This document shows, one piece after another, positions 7,929 through 16,707 of a stretch of DNA of 42,624 nt. The stretch lies in NCBI GenBank assembly GCA_017848115.1, contig JAGAKZ010000002.1:114128-156751 (forward strand). The letters are read 5' to 3'. The position numbers and the translations under genes are program-made. This DNA is from Oscillospiraceae bacterium (GTDB lineage: Bacteria; Bacillota; Clostridia; Oscillospirales; Ruminococcaceae). Numbering within the stretch: position 1 is the first letter of the stretch; the number at the start of each line of letters is the position of its first letter. The notes beneath the pieces are model-generated. The model was not told where the DNA came from. It searched no databases and was given only the letters and a program-made list of their open reading frames with translations.

Positions 7929-9663
7929 TGTCACTGCCTCCTTTTACCTGAGAATAATATACTTCCTGATAGATCTGATTACTGTTCAGAAGTTGTTCAT
8001 GTGTTCCGACACCGTTTATCTGACCGTCTTCCATAACGATTATAATATCCGAATCCTGAACTGAGGATATTCTCTGTGCTATTATAAATTTTGTTGTATG
8101 AGGTATCTGTTCACGAAAAGCTTTCCTGAGGAGTGCATCTGTTTTGGTATCAACAGCGCTTGTTGAGTCATCAAGAATAAGTATTTTAGGATTTTTAAGA
8201 AGCGCACGTGCTATACAAAGACGTTGTTTCTGACCGCCGGAAACATTTGAACCGCCTTGTTCTATGTAGGTATCATATTTTTGTGGAAATTCCTGTATAA
8301 ATTCATCTGCCATTGCAAGGCGACATACATGCTGTATTTCTTCGTCGGTAGCATTTTCATTTCCCCATCGGAGATTTTCCTTTATCGTTCCGGAGAAAAG
8401 AACATTTTTCTGAAGAACAACAGCTACATTATTTCTCAGAACATCAAGGTCATAGTCTTTAACGTTTACGCCACCTACATAAACCGCACCGCTTGATACA
8501 TCATAAAGTCTGGATATAAGGTTTACAAGGGAAGTTTTTGAAGAACCTGTTCCGCCGATGATTCCTACAGTCTGACCTGACCTGATATTCAGGTTTATAT
8601 TTGAGAGGGCAGTTTTTTCAGCGTTTTTATTATATTTGAAGTAAACATTTTCAAATATAACACTTCCGTCCATAACGTTCTTTACAGGGTTTGAAGGTGT
8701 TTTAATATCAGCTTCTTCATCAAGAACTTCGACTATTCTGTTAGCAGATTCAATTGACATTGTTATCATTACAAATATCATCGAAACCATCATAAGACTT
8801 GTGAGTATCTGTACAGAATATGTTATCATTCCGCTTAGAGTACCAATACCATACTCAAGACCGTTTGTGGTGATAACAAGTTTTGAGCAGAGGAGAGAAA
8901 TCAGTATGAGAGTTGTATACATACAAAACTGCATTATCGGAGTGTTGAGAGCAAGTATTTTTTCAGCACGTGTAAAATCATTACGAACATCATCGGCTGC
9001 TTTTGCAAATTTATCTTTTTCATAGTCTTCACGTACAAAAGATTTTACCACTCGCATACCTTTGATATTTTCCTGTATTGATTCGTTTATTTTATCGTAT
9101 TTTTTAAATACTTTTACAAAGAGAGGGTGAACTTTTTTTATTATTGCAAAAAGTGCTATACCGAGAACAGGTATGACACCGGCAAATATCCATGCAAGAT
9201 TTCCGCCAAGTTTTATGGACATAATAAATGCAAAAATGAGCATAAAAGGACAACGAACAGCTATTCTGATAATCATCATAAATGCCATCTGTACGTTGTT
9301 TACATCGGTTGTCATACGAGTAACAAGACTAGATGTTGAAAATTTATCAATGTTTGAAAATGAATATTCCTGTACTTTGTGGAACATATCGCGTCTTAGA
9401 TTTTTAGCGAAACCACACGATGCTATTGCACAGAAATGTCCGGACGAAACGCCCATTGCCAGAGAAATAAGTGCCATTATAATAAGTATAACACCGTATT
9501 TCATTATTGTTTTCATTCCACAGCCTGCCTGTATCTGATTTACAAGCTCTGCGGTAAGCATAGGGATTATACATTCCATAACAACTTCGAGTGCTATAAG
9601 CAGAGGAGCGAGTATGGAAGGAACTTTGTATTCCCGTATGCGTTGTGCAAGTTTCTTTACCAT
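7921..9663 (-). CDS. ABC exporter half-transporter, degenerate-site subunit
   Basis: 580 residues: exporter transmembrane domain with about six helices (1-310), then a nucleotide-binding domain. Walker A reads GGTGSSKTS (about 368), the signature NVSGGQKQR is intact, Walker B is KILILDDSTSAVD (about 490) with Asp instead of the catalytic Glu, and the H-loop is FIIAQRISS (about 526) with Gln instead of His. This is the pattern of the non-hydrolysing site in heterodimeric type IV exporters. It is first in the operon; the ATG follows TAAAGGAAAG. A consensus promoter lies at 9795-9823, giving a leader of about 125 nt. Substrate unknown; multidrug-type export is inferred from the family. Confidence 0.9.
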   Translation of the reverse strand: MVKKLAQRIREYKVPSILAPLLIALEVVMECIIPMLTAELVNQIQAGCGMKTIMKYGVILIIMALISLAMGVSSGHFCAIASCGFAKNLRRDMFHKVQEYSFSNIDKFSTSSLVTRMTTDVNNVQMAFMMIIRIAVRCPFMLIFAFIMSIKLGGNLAWIFAGVIPVLGIALFAIIKKVHPLFVKVFKKYDKINESIQENIKGMRVVKSFVREDYEKDKFAKAADDVRNDFTRAEKILALNTPIMQFCMYTTLILISLLCSKLVITTNGLEYGIGTLSGMITYSVQILTSLMMVSMIFVMITMSIESANRIVEVLDEEADIKTPSNPVKNVMDGSVIFENVYFKYNKNAEKTALSNINLNIRSGQTVGIIGGTGSSKTSLVNLISRLYDVSSGAVYVGGVNVKDYDLDVLRNNVAVVLQKNVLFSGTIKENLRWGNENATDEEIQHVCRLAMADEFIQEFPQKYDTYIEQGGSNVSGGQKQRLCIARALLKNPKILILDDSTSAVDTKTDALLRKAFREQIPHTTKFIIAQRISSVQDSDIIIVMEDGQINGVGTHEQLLNSNQIYQEVYYSQVKGGSDNA

Positions 9664-9794
9664 TTGACATCTTTCCTTTAAATTAATTTTTCTGAAATAA
9701 ATATTCAGAAGACAGAACCGGATTATTTGTGAAAATATTTTAATAAATTGGTAATTAAAAAGTTTATTTTTTCAGGAAATAATTCGCCCTAAAA

Positions 9795-9823
9795 ATTATA
9801 TGACAGATTGCTTGATTTGTCAA
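9795..9823 (-). promoter_or_regulatory. Consensus sigma-A promoter of the ABC exporter operon
   Basis: On the minus strand TTGACA (9823-9818), 17 bases, then TATAAT (9800-9795): a perfect match to both hexamers. Confidence 0.85.
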
Positions 9824-9952
9824 TTGATGATTTGTATAAAATCACATAAATGATGTGTTTAAATTATGTTATCTGGTATAATCATATTTCATTATTTATA
9901 GTTAATGTTAATGTTATTCATGCAACTTTTATAAAAAAAATAAAAAATACTA

Positions 9953-9981
9953 TTGTCAAACTGTGATAAATATGATATAAT
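9953..9981 (+). promoter_or_regulatory. Sigma-A promoter of the NSS transporter
   Basis: TTGTCA at 9953-9958 and TATAAT at 9976-9981 with a 17-base spacer. Confidence 0.85.
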
Positions 9982-10043
9982 TAAAAACATATGTGGATAG
10001 GTGACAACAGCTAAATAATATTACAGAAAGGTTGTTTTCTTTT

Positions 10044-11396
10044 ATGGAACAGAAAAAATCCGGTTTTAGTACAAAAATAGGTTTTGTACTGGCGGCTGCC
10101 GGTTCAGCAGTTGGACTGGGAAATATATGGAGATTTCCTTATCTTGCGGCTCAGCATGGTGGAGGTATATTTTTGCTGGTATATATCATACTAGCAGTTA
10201 CTTTTGGTTTTACACTTATGATAACAGAAATATCAATAGGACGTAAAACAGGAAAAAGTGTTATCAACGCTTATCAGATGATAAGTAAAAAATTCAAGCC
10301 ACTTGGCTGGCTTGCGGCGGCAGTACCGATTATAATTTTTCCGTATTACTGTGTAATAGGTGGTTGGGTTTTAAAGTATCTGACAGTTTATGTTAAAGGA
10401 AGCTTGACGGGTTCGGAGATAGCTGCCACAAACAGCGACTTTTTCGGAAATTATATCGGAAATGCAGGTCAGCCTGCTTTGTTTCTCGCTATATATATGG
10501 GACTTACTGCAATAGTAGTAATGCTTGGTGTTGAAAAAGGAATAGAGAAGGTAAGTAAAATAATGATGCCTGTTCTTGTATTGATAACGGTCATCATTGC
10601 AGGATATTCACTCACTATTGATGGTGCTATTGACGGTCTGATTTATTATGTAAAGCCTAATTTTGCTGATTTTTCTATAAAGACTGTTATTGCGGCTATG
10701 GGTCAGCTTTTCTACTCTATGTCACTCTCTATGGGTATCATGATAACATACGGTTCGTACATGAGAAAAGAGGATAATCTTGAGACTTCTGTAAGACAAA
10801 TCGAGATTTTTGACACTGGTATAGCGTTTTTATCAGGTATGATGATCATTCCGGCAGTTTTTGCGTTTTCAGGCGGAGATGCATCTGCAATAAATGCTGG
10901 TCCGGGACTTATGTTTGTAACATTACCTAAGGTATTTGCTACAATGGCAGGCGGAAAAACAATAGGAACTATATTCTTCTTCCTTGTTGCACTTGCAGCA
11001 CTTACTTCTTCAATATCTCTTATGGAAACTATAGTATCAGTATTGTCTGAAAAACTTAAATTCAAAAGAATAACTATTTGTATAATAGTTATTGCCGTTT
11101 CATTCATGATAGGTATGCTTTCGGTTCTCGGATACAGTAACTGGTCCGAAGTAGAGATTATGGGAAGACAGCTTCTTGACTTCTTTGATTTTATCAGTAA
11201 CAGCATAATAATGCCGATAGTTGCATTGCTTACATGTATACTCATAGGTTATGTAGCAAAGCCTGAATATGTTGAAGAAGAAGTTCAGTTAAATTCAAAA
11301 TTTAAATCTAAGAAGATGTACAGAGTAATGCTTAAATATGTTGCTCCTGTATGTATGGTAGTTATTTTCCTTTCTGCAGTATTTGGTATAGTATAA
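10044..11396 (+). CDS. Sodium-dependent NSS (SLC6/LeuT-type) transporter
   Basis: 450 residues with about 11 transmembrane helices, the length seen in MhsT-like bacterial members. The first helix carries the family signature GNIWRFPYL (26-34) followed by AAQHGGGIF, the unwound sodium- and substrate-binding segment. Later helices contain QLFYSMSLSMGIMITYGSYM, matching the conserved TM6 region. Bacterial NSS proteins take up amino acids with sodium; the exact substrate is not readable. ATG at 10044 is preferred over TTG at 10032 because AGAAAGG ends at 10031, right against the TTG. Monocistronic, with its own promoter and terminator. Confidence 0.92.
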   Translation: MEQKKSGFSTKIGFVLAAAGSAVGLGNIWRFPYLAAQHGGGIFLLVYIILAVTFGFTLMITEISIGRKTGKSVINAYQMISKKFKPLGWLAAAVPIIIFPYYCVIGGWVLKYLTVYVKGSLTGSEIAATNSDFFGNYIGNAGQPALFLAIYMGLTAIVVMLGVEKGIEKVSKIMMPVLVLITVIIAGYSLTIDGAIDGLIYYVKPNFADFSIKTVIAAMGQLFYSMSLSMGIMITYGSYMRKEDNLETSVRQIEIFDTGIAFLSGMMIIPAVFAFSGGDASAINAGPGLMFVTLPKVFATMAGGKTIGTIFFFLVALAALTSSISLMETIVSVLSEKLKFKRITICIIVIAVSFMIGMLSVLGYSNWSEVEIMGRQLLDFFDFISNSIIMPIVALLTCILIGYVAKPEYVEEEVQLNSKFKSKKMYRVMLKYVAPVCMVVIFLSAVFGIV

Positions 11397-11404
11397 CATT
11401 GAAC

Positions 11405-11447
11405 AAAATCCATAGCGCTTTGTATAGGTGTTATGGATTTTATTTTA
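11405..11447 (+). terminator. Intrinsic terminator after the NSS transporter
   Basis: AAAATCCATA (11405-11414) and TATGGATTTT (11432-11441) pair perfectly; GCGC with GTGT adds four more pairs with wobble. TTTTATTTT forms the tail. Confidence 0.85.
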
Positions 11448-11455
11448 AAAAAAGA

Positions 11456-11484
11456 TTGAACAACGTTATCTTATGTGATATAAT
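11456..11484 (+). promoter_or_regulatory. Sigma-A promoter of the SLC13-like permease
   Basis: TTGAAC at 11456-11461 and TATAAT at 11479-11484, 17-base spacer. It leaves a leader of about 125 nt before the ATG at 11617. Confidence 0.8.
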
Positions 11485-11503
11485 TAACTTGTTAATATTG
11501 ACT

Positions 11504-11576
11504 TGCACATACGTTCCCTGTGGTCACTCTGTGCATATCGGTTAATAGTGAACGAAAAACTTTTTTCGTTCACTAT
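11504..11576 (+). other. Structured 5' leader of the SLC13-like permease
   Basis: Two inverted repeats lie in the untranslated leader. The first is TGCACA (11504-11509) with TGTGCA (11530-11535) around a 20-nt loop. The second is a perfect 15-bp dyad from ATAGTGAACG (start 11545) to CGTTCACTAT (end 11576) whose A/T core gives an AAAAACTTTTTT apex. There is no T tail after it, so it is not an ordinary terminator. It matches no riboswitch consensus I know. Confidence 0.6.
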
Positions 11577-11616
11577 ATTTGTGTTGCAAAAAAATATAAG
11601 CGGAAAGGATATTTTT

Positions 11617-12714
11617 ATGCTGAAATTTATAAAAAAAGAACCTGTTTTGTGTGTGGCTACGCTGGCGGCACTAGTATCAATGTTTTTTGTGAAGCCCGGA
11701 AAACAATACCTTGGATATATTGATTTGCCTGTCATAATATTATTGTTTTGTCTGATGTTTGTTGTAAGTGGAATGATGAAAGCAAATCTTTTTAATGTAA
11801 TCTCGTCAAAAATGCTTAAGGCAACATCTGATTCACGTAAAATAGCGATAATTCTCGTGAATATAACATATCTCAGTGCAATGTTTATTACAAATGATGT
11901 TTCACTTATAACACTCGTACCTCTTACAGTAGGAATTTTTAAAGGTAAAGACAGTAAAAATCTCATTCCTCTTGTAGCCCTTGAAACAGTTGCAGCAAAT
12001 CTGGGAAGTATGATAATGCCTTTTGGAAATCCGCAAAATCTTTATTTGTATTCATATTATGAAATGAATGCACTAAAGTTTATTACTACAGTTCTGCCAC
12101 TTGGTGTTGTAAGTCTTGTACTTATAAATATTACTGTTATTATACTCATAAAAAAAGAAGAACTCTTATCACAGACAACAGATGAAAAGATAAAAGATAA
12201 GTCAAAGTTTATAATTTACATCGTATTATTTGTAATATGTGTATTGACAGTTTTTAAAATAATTAATACATATGTATGTTTGGGCGTAGTGGCTATAATC
12301 GGTCTGATAGCAGACAGGAAGATATTTTTAAAAGTGGATTACAATCTTCTTTTAACGTTTTGTGCATTTTTTGTATTTGTCGGAAATCTCGGAAATATAG
12401 CAGTTGTAAAAGATTTTGTTGCAAAAATGCTCGAAAACAGGGAATTTATTGTAGGAGTATTGGCAAGTCAGGTTATAAGTAATGTTCCAGCTGCTATAAT
12501 GCTTTCAGGATTTACCGAGAGTGCGCAAGCTTTGCTGCTTGGAGTTAATATAGGTGGACTTGGTACACTTGTCGCATCACTGGCAAGCCTTATTTCATAC
12601 AAGCAGTATTCACTAGCCGAAGGAGCCGATATGAAAAAATATCTTTTTGTTTTTACAGTTATAAATGTAGCTTTTTTAGCTTTGATTTGTCCTTTATATT
12701 TTGTATTGTATTGA
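11617..12714 (+). CDS. SLC13/ArsB-like anion permease (CitMHS fold)
   Basis: 365 residues with about 10-11 hydrophobic helices in the ion-transporter superfamily pattern. Paired helix-breaking segments are visible as YLSAMFITNDVSLITLVPLT with the following NLGSMIMPFGNPQNLY in the first half, and SQVISNVPAAIMLSGF with GVNIGGLGTLVASLASLIS in the second, which is how SLC13, ArsB and NhaD-type permeases form their binding site. Substrate (dicarboxylate, other anion or sodium exchange) cannot be decided. ATG at 11617 is chosen because GCGGAAAGGA precedes it; upstream in-frame codons run through the hairpin leader. Confidence 0.85.
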   Translation: MLKFIKKEPVLCVATLAALVSMFFVKPGKQYLGYIDLPVIILLFCLMFVVSGMMKANLFNVISSKMLKATSDSRKIAIILVNITYLSAMFITNDVSLITLVPLTVGIFKGKDSKNLIPLVALETVAANLGSMIMPFGNPQNLYLYSYYEMNALKFITTVLPLGVVSLVLINITVIILIKKEELLSQTTDEKIKDKSKFIIYIVLFVICVLTVFKIINTYVCLGVVAIIGLIADRKIFLKVDYNLLLTFCAFFVFVGNLGNIAVVKDFVAKMLENREFIVGVLASQVISNVPAAIMLSGFTESAQALLLGVNIGGLGTLVASLASLISYKQYSLAEGADMKKYLFVFTVINVAFLALICPLYFVLY

Positions 12715-12724
12715 TTTTATAGAA

Positions 12725-12765
12725 AAAAAGACAGTTGGCGCATCAACCAACTGTCTTTTTGTTAT
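12725..12765. terminator. Bidirectional terminator between the permease and the folate operon
   Basis: Perfect 14-bp stem AAAAAGACAGTTGG (12725-12738) and CCAACTGTCTTTTT (12747-12760) with an 8-nt loop. The folA stop codon is directly adjacent at 12762-12764, so one hairpin ends both converging units. Confidence 0.9.
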
Positions 12766-13247
12766 ATTCTTTTATAAATATTAAAATCAAAACTTATATT
12801 GTCGTAGAAAAAAAGATCTGACTTATAATCAAGTTCCCAGTCTGAAGACATATCAAAATTCATAATGTACTTGTCTGCATTTCCATCAGCATATATTTTA
12901 GTTATGTATGCTGTATCGCAGAAGGGGAGAAACAGCGAATATATTTCCTGACCGCCTATAACAAATAAATCATCAGTGTGTATATCTGAAACTAATTTGA
13001 AAAGTTCATCAGGTGATTTGCAGACTTCTATATTGTCGCTTTCAATAGTGTGCTGGGTGCTGAGAATTATATTTCTTCTTTTTGGAAGCGCGCCAAACGG
13101 AAGCGACTGAAATGTTTTTCTTCCCATTATAACAGTTTTGTTTAGTGTATTTTCTCTGAAAAAGCTCTTATCTTCAGGGATATCAAAGAGAAGATCGTTT
13201 CCTTTTCCGATACCCCAGTTCAGATCTACAGCAGATATTATATTCAT
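12762..13247 (-). CDS. folA: Dihydrofolate reductase
   Basis: 161 residues, the usual length for bacterial DHFR. The N-terminus MNIISAVDLNWGIGKGNDLL matches the NADPH/substrate strand and Met20-type loop; IPEDKSFF supplies the catalytic acid (Asp26), TVIMGRKTF the cofactor-binding helix, and DDLFVIGGQEIY the conserved GG turn. It reduces dihydrofolate to tetrahydrofolate with NADPH in the cytosol. ATG at 13247 overlaps the folK stop as ATGA, so it is translationally coupled; upstream in-frame codons to 13331 are inside the folBK reading frame. Last gene of the folate operon. Confidence 0.95.
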   Translation of the reverse strand: MNIISAVDLNWGIGKGNDLLFDIPEDKSFFRENTLNKTVIMGRKTFQSLPFGALPKRRNIILSTQHTIESDNIEVCKSPDELFKLVSDIHTDDLFVIGGQEIYSLFLPFCDTAYITKIYADGNADKYIMNFDMSSDWELDYKSDLFFYDNISFDFNIYKRI

Positions 13248-14068
13248 ATTAGCATCTCCGGAAGTGATTTGTACAGCTCTATTGCAGTCATATTGAGAGC
13301 CGGATTTATAGCATATGGATTGAGCTGGCAAAGTGGATCGAGAACAAATTTACGATTTGCCATTTCTATGTGAGGGATAGTTAGGACATCATCAGACATT
13401 ATCAGATCATCATACAGAATAATATCTATATCAAGAGTTCGTGGACCCCAGTGTATTTTTCTTTCTCTTTTTGCTTCTGCTTCGATGGATGATGTGAAAG
13501 CGAGCAGATCATGAGGAGAGAGAAGTGTTTTCATTTCAACACAACAGTTAAGAAAATCGTCCTGTTCGGTATATCCTACGGGTTTTGTGACTGTAAAGTC
13601 GGATGACTTTACAGATTTACAAAGAGTAGATGATCGTATTTTTTCGATTGCATCTGACAAGTATTTTTGCTTGTCACCAATATTTGACCCTAATGATAAG
13701 TATACAGTATGCCATTTGCGTGTTGATTTTACACTTACATATTCAAGTGGCAAAAGTATCGGTGCCCAAGGTTTTTTGACTTCTATTGTGATCTGATCTA
13801 TCTTTTCAAACTCGGTGAGTAATGTTTGAGCAATTTTTTCAGCAGCGGTTTCTATAAGTTTGAAAGTATGGTTTTCCATAATATTTTTTATGGTATGACA
13901 TATTTCTGAATAATCTACTGAAAGATTTATGTCATCATTTTTTCCGGCTTTTTGTGTATCTAAAAAAATTTCTGCGGAAATAAGAAATTTTTGACCCAAA
14001 ACATTTTCTTCTTTTAAAACACCATGGTTCGAAAAGATCTCAAGATTTTTAATATTTATACTATCCAT
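13244..14068 (-). CDS. folK: Bifunctional dihydroneopterin aldolase / HPPK (FolB-FolK fusion)
   Basis: 274 residues. Residues 1-118 are FolB (aldolase: 7,8-dihydroneopterin to 6-hydroxymethyl-dihydropterin), opening MDSINIKNLEIFSNHGV with the active-site lysine region EVKKPWAP. Residues about 120-274 are FolK (pyrophosphokinase), with YLSLGSNIGDK and the HPPK signature GPRTLDIDIILYDD. The fusion channels two consecutive pathway steps; folB-folK fusions are known in Firmicutes. GGGAAG precedes the ATG, which sits 2 bases after the folP stop. The stop overlaps the folA start by 4 bp. Confidence 0.95.
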   Translation of the reverse strand: MDSINIKNLEIFSNHGVLKEENVLGQKFLISAEIFLDTQKAGKNDDINLSVDYSEICHTIKNIMENHTFKLIETAAEKIAQTLLTEFEKIDQITIEVKKPWAPILLPLEYVSVKSTRKWHTVYLSLGSNIGDKQKYLSDAIEKIRSSTLCKSVKSSDFTVTKPVGYTEQDDFLNCCVEMKTLLSPHDLLAFTSSIEAEAKRERKIHWGPRTLDIDIILYDDLIMSDDVLTIPHIEMANRKFVLDPLCQLNPYAINPALNMTAIELYKSLPEMLI

Positions 14069-14070
14069 TT

Positions 14071-14874
14071 TTATATCTTCCCTAATAATTTTTCGGACAT
14101 AGTTATTATCCGTTTATTTTCTTTTATATCATGCACACGCACAAAAAGACAGTCTTTCAAAACTGCAAACACAGTTGTTGCAAGAGTTCCTTCGAGTCGT
14201 TCTTCTACCGGTAGATCCAGCGTAATGCCTATCATGGATTTTCTTGATGTTCCTAAAAGAAGTGGGACATCTAATGCATGAAGTTTTTCAAGATTATTTG
14301 TAATAATTATATTCTGTTCATAACTTTTAGCAAAACCTACTCCGGGATCTACCATTATCATATCCTTAGTTAAACCTGCATTGAGAGCAAGTCTGATACT
14401 TTCATCAAGATCGGATATAACATCATTAATAAAGTCTTTATATACAGGATTTTTGCGATTGTGCATGATACATACCGGCTTTTTATACTTTGCAGCCATA
14501 TCAGCCATTTTATAATCAAATTTAAGACCCCATATGTCGTTTATAAGGTCAGCTCCGGATTTTATAGCTTGCTGTGCCACATATGGCTTGTAGGTATCTA
14601 TTGAAACAGGAATGTCAAAGTTATTTTTAATTTTTTCTATAACCGTACAAACTCTTTCTATTTCTTCTTCGTCAGATATCTGTGTATATCCGGGACGTGT
14701 TGATTCTCCGCCTATGTCTATTATATCTGCACCGTCTGTTATCATATGATGAGCGTATCTGATCGCATTGTCGGTATTATTGTATTTTCCTCCGTCTGAA
14801 AATGAATCAGGAGTGACATTTAGTATCCCCATTATATGGGTGTGTTTTTCGAAATTTTTGTTTCCTATTATCAT
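14071..14874 (-). CDS. folP: Dihydropteroate synthase
   Basis: 267 residues. MGILNVTPDSFSDGG, the dihydropteroate synthase signature, begins near residue 14; DIIDIGGESTRPG and VDPGVGFAKS follow in the expected order for the TIM barrel. It joins p-aminobenzoate to hydroxymethyl-dihydropterin pyrophosphate. I place the start at 14874 (MIIGNKNF), which aligns with the usual MKIGNKEF opening and has GGAAAG upstream; an ATG at 14886 is the alternative, three bases after the stop of the HD gene. Its place between the HD-domain gene and folBK is typical of a folate operon. Confidence 0.93.
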   Translation of the reverse strand: MIIGNKNFEKHTHIMGILNVTPDSFSDGGKYNNTDNAIRYAHHMITDGADIIDIGGESTRPGYTQISDEEEIERVCTVIEKIKNNFDIPVSIDTYKPYVAQQAIKSGADLINDIWGLKFDYKMADMAAKYKKPVCIMHNRKNPVYKDFINDVISDLDESIRLALNAGLTKDMIMVDPGVGFAKSYEQNIIITNNLEKLHALDVPLLLGTSRKSMIGITLDLPVEERLEGTLATTVFAVLKDCLFVRVHDIKENKRIITMSEKLLGKI

Positions 14875-14888
14875 TTTACTTTCCATTT

Positions 14889-15374
14889 TTAATAAATAAG
14901 TGTTTTGTTTTTTTGAGTTTCTTTCCAGTTGCATTCTTTATAGGCTTTGCATAAGAAACACGTTCTGGAAAGTTTATCTGCTCTGTATATAAGATCAGAA
15001 AGTATGTCTGTCTGATTGCTGTTGTTATTTCTGTGATGTAGTATAGCAGAAGTTATTTCAGAAATTTCATTTTCATGATATCCGCAATCCCTGAGTATTA
15101 CAGATGCAAGTTCTGCACCCGCTTTATCGTGCGGGATATTTTTTTCATATTCATTAAGTCTGCCTATATCGTGTAAAAGAGAGATGGCATATATTATATC
15201 TTTTGAAATGTTTATATGTTCTTCAAGTGATATTATGTAGGCGATTCGTGCCACTGATGTAATATGTTCCATACCATGACAACAGAAAAAACGTGTTTTT
15301 TCTTTTTCTTCTATTTTGCATATCGTATCAGAAAAAAGGGGATGATGCAAGATTTTTTCAAATCTGAAATTCAT
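14889..15374 (-). CDS. HD-domain phosphohydrolase in the folate operon
   Basis: 161 residues with the HD metal-binding pattern: HGMEHITSVARIAY (first His), LLHDIGR (His-Asp pair), HDKAGAELA and a distal DLIYRADKLSR Asp. Metal-dependent phosphohydrolase activity is therefore likely. It lies 6 bases after folC and just before folP, with no spacing for another promoter, so it is part of the operon. No folE or dedicated dihydroneopterin triphosphate phosphatase is seen here; a role in removing phosphates from the pterin precursor is a guess from position. The late cysteines (TCFLCKAYKEC) are unusual. AACGGAG in the folC tail is its ribosome site. Confidence 0.8.
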   Translation of the reverse strand: MNFRFEKILHHPLFSDTICKIEEKEKTRFFCCHGMEHITSVARIAYIISLEEHINISKDIIYAISLLHDIGRLNEYEKNIPHDKAGAELASVILRDCGYHENEISEITSAILHHRNNNSNQTDILSDLIYRADKLSRTCFLCKAYKECNWKETQKNKTLIY

Positions 15375-15380
15375 TTGGTT

Positions 15381-16658
15381 TTATTCTCCGTTTACATATC
15401 TTTTTACTTCGCCAAGAAATGAAAGTGAACCGAATGCAATTATCACATCGCATTCTTCTTGAAAACTACGGTCTATTGCATCGGAAATACTCGGCATGGC
15501 TATTACGTTTGGATTATATGGTTTTATTGCTTTGGCGAGAGTATCAGCGTCTAACGATCTTTTTCCTTTGGTACTGATCGTATAGATTTTCATAGCTCTT
15601 TTTGTAGTGAGTTTTGCTATTTCATGATAGTTTTTATCACTGAAAGTTCCGATGATATATACTATTTTTTTATCTGAAAAATAAATATCTATAGTTTCCC
15701 TCAACCTTGAAGCTGCCGCTTCGTTATGTGCACCATCTATTATAAAAAGGGGGGTGGTGTCTTTTATGATCTCAAATCTTCCGGACCACTGGGCGTTTAA
15801 AAGTCCGCTGTATATCTGTTCATTTTCTATTTTGAACCCGGAGTCTGCTAGTAATTTGCAGGCATCTATAGCAAGTACTGCATTTTCGGTCTGAAATTTG
15901 CCAAGCATTTTTATTTTTATATCTTTAAAATCATTATAGCTGAATGTTTGAATATAATCCTGATAGTTATAGTCACTTATATTATATATTTTTGAGATTT
16001 TCAGATATGCTGACTTTAACGTACAGGTGTTTCGTAAAATATCAATAACTTTTGGATTTTGTGCTATAGTTACGACGTTACTGTTTGGTTTTATTATGCC
16101 GGCTTTCTCTGTGGCGATTTGTTCAATTGTTGAACCCAGAAACTGTGTATGTTCAAGACTGATAGAGGTTATTACAGTAAGTATATTGTTTTTAATAATA
16201 TTTGTTGCATCACTTTTGCCGCCCATTCCTGTTTCAAGCAATACACAGTCACACTTTTCGGATTCAAAACAACAAAAGGCGATAGCAGTTTCTATTTCAA
16301 AAACAGTCGGGTGCGGATATCCTTTTTCTAACATTCTATCTACAGCTTCTTTTACTCTTTGAGTACATTTTGCAAACTTTTCCTCACAGATGTTTACCGA
16401 ACATATTTGTATTTTTTCAAGATAATCCATCACAGCAGGTGAAACATACCGACCTGTTTTATAGCCTGCTTCCGTAAGTATGCTGTTGAGAAATGTTCCT
16501 ACAGAGCCTTTTCCGTTCGTACCTGCTATGTGTATAAATTTTAATTTATCCTGCGGATCAGAAAGTTCTCGACACAAAACCGATATATTTTCGAGTCCGG
16601 GAACTATTCCGTAATTTTCAGCTTCTGATATGTAACTGACTGCATCTGAAAAATTCAA
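15381..16658 (-). CDS. folC: Dihydrofolate synthase / folylpolyglutamate synthase
   Basis: 425 residues, normal for FolC. HIAGTNGKGSVG near residues 43-54 is the ATP-binding loop, LLETGMGGKSDATN the Mur-ligase-family metal segment, SLEHTQFLG and later FIIDGAHNEAA the second signature. It adds L-glutamate to dihydropteroate and then to tetrahydrofolates. Translation starts at TTG (complement of 16656-16658), with AGAAGGAG twelve bases upstream; no ATG fits. First gene of the operon behind a strong promoter at 16708-16737. Confidence 0.94.
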   Translation of the reverse strand: MNFSDAVSYISEAENYGIVPGLENISVLCRELSDPQDKLKFIHIAGTNGKGSVGTFLNSILTEAGYKTGRYVSPAVMDYLEKIQICSVNICEEKFAKCTQRVKEAVDRMLEKGYPHPTVFEIETAIAFCCFESEKCDCVLLETGMGGKSDATNIIKNNILTVITSISLEHTQFLGSTIEQIATEKAGIIKPNSNVVTIAQNPKVIDILRNTCTLKSAYLKISKIYNISDYNYQDYIQTFSYNDFKDIKIKMLGKFQTENAVLAIDACKLLADSGFKIENEQIYSGLLNAQWSGRFEIIKDTTPLFIIDGAHNEAAASRLRETIDIYFSDKKIVYIIGTFSDKNYHEIAKLTTKRAMKIYTISTKGKRSLDADTLAKAIKPYNPNVIAMPSISDAIDRSFQEECDVIIAFGSLSFLGEVKRYVNGE

Positions 16659-16707
16659 AGAAAAAAACAGCTCCTTCTATTTTTTATTATCGTTATAATC
16701 ACTTATA

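Larger units (their letters stand above)
9664..10043. other. Divergent intergenic region between the ABC operon and the NSS transporter
   Basis: 380 bases without a gene. It holds the leftward ABC promoter (9795-9823) and the rightward NSS promoter (9953-9981). Within the ABC leader a perfect dyad TTCTGAA-N7-TTCAGAA at 9690-9710 sits just ahead of the ribosome site. Between the promoters are a small dyad, CACAT-N5-ATGTG near 9843-9857, and a short direct repeat of GTTAAT near 9900-9912; either could be an operator but no regulator can be named. Confidence 0.6.

Noticed and set aside
10032-10043. TTG start for the NSS transporter at 10032
   Set aside because: AGAAAGG ends directly against it; the ATG at 10044 is at a workable distance.
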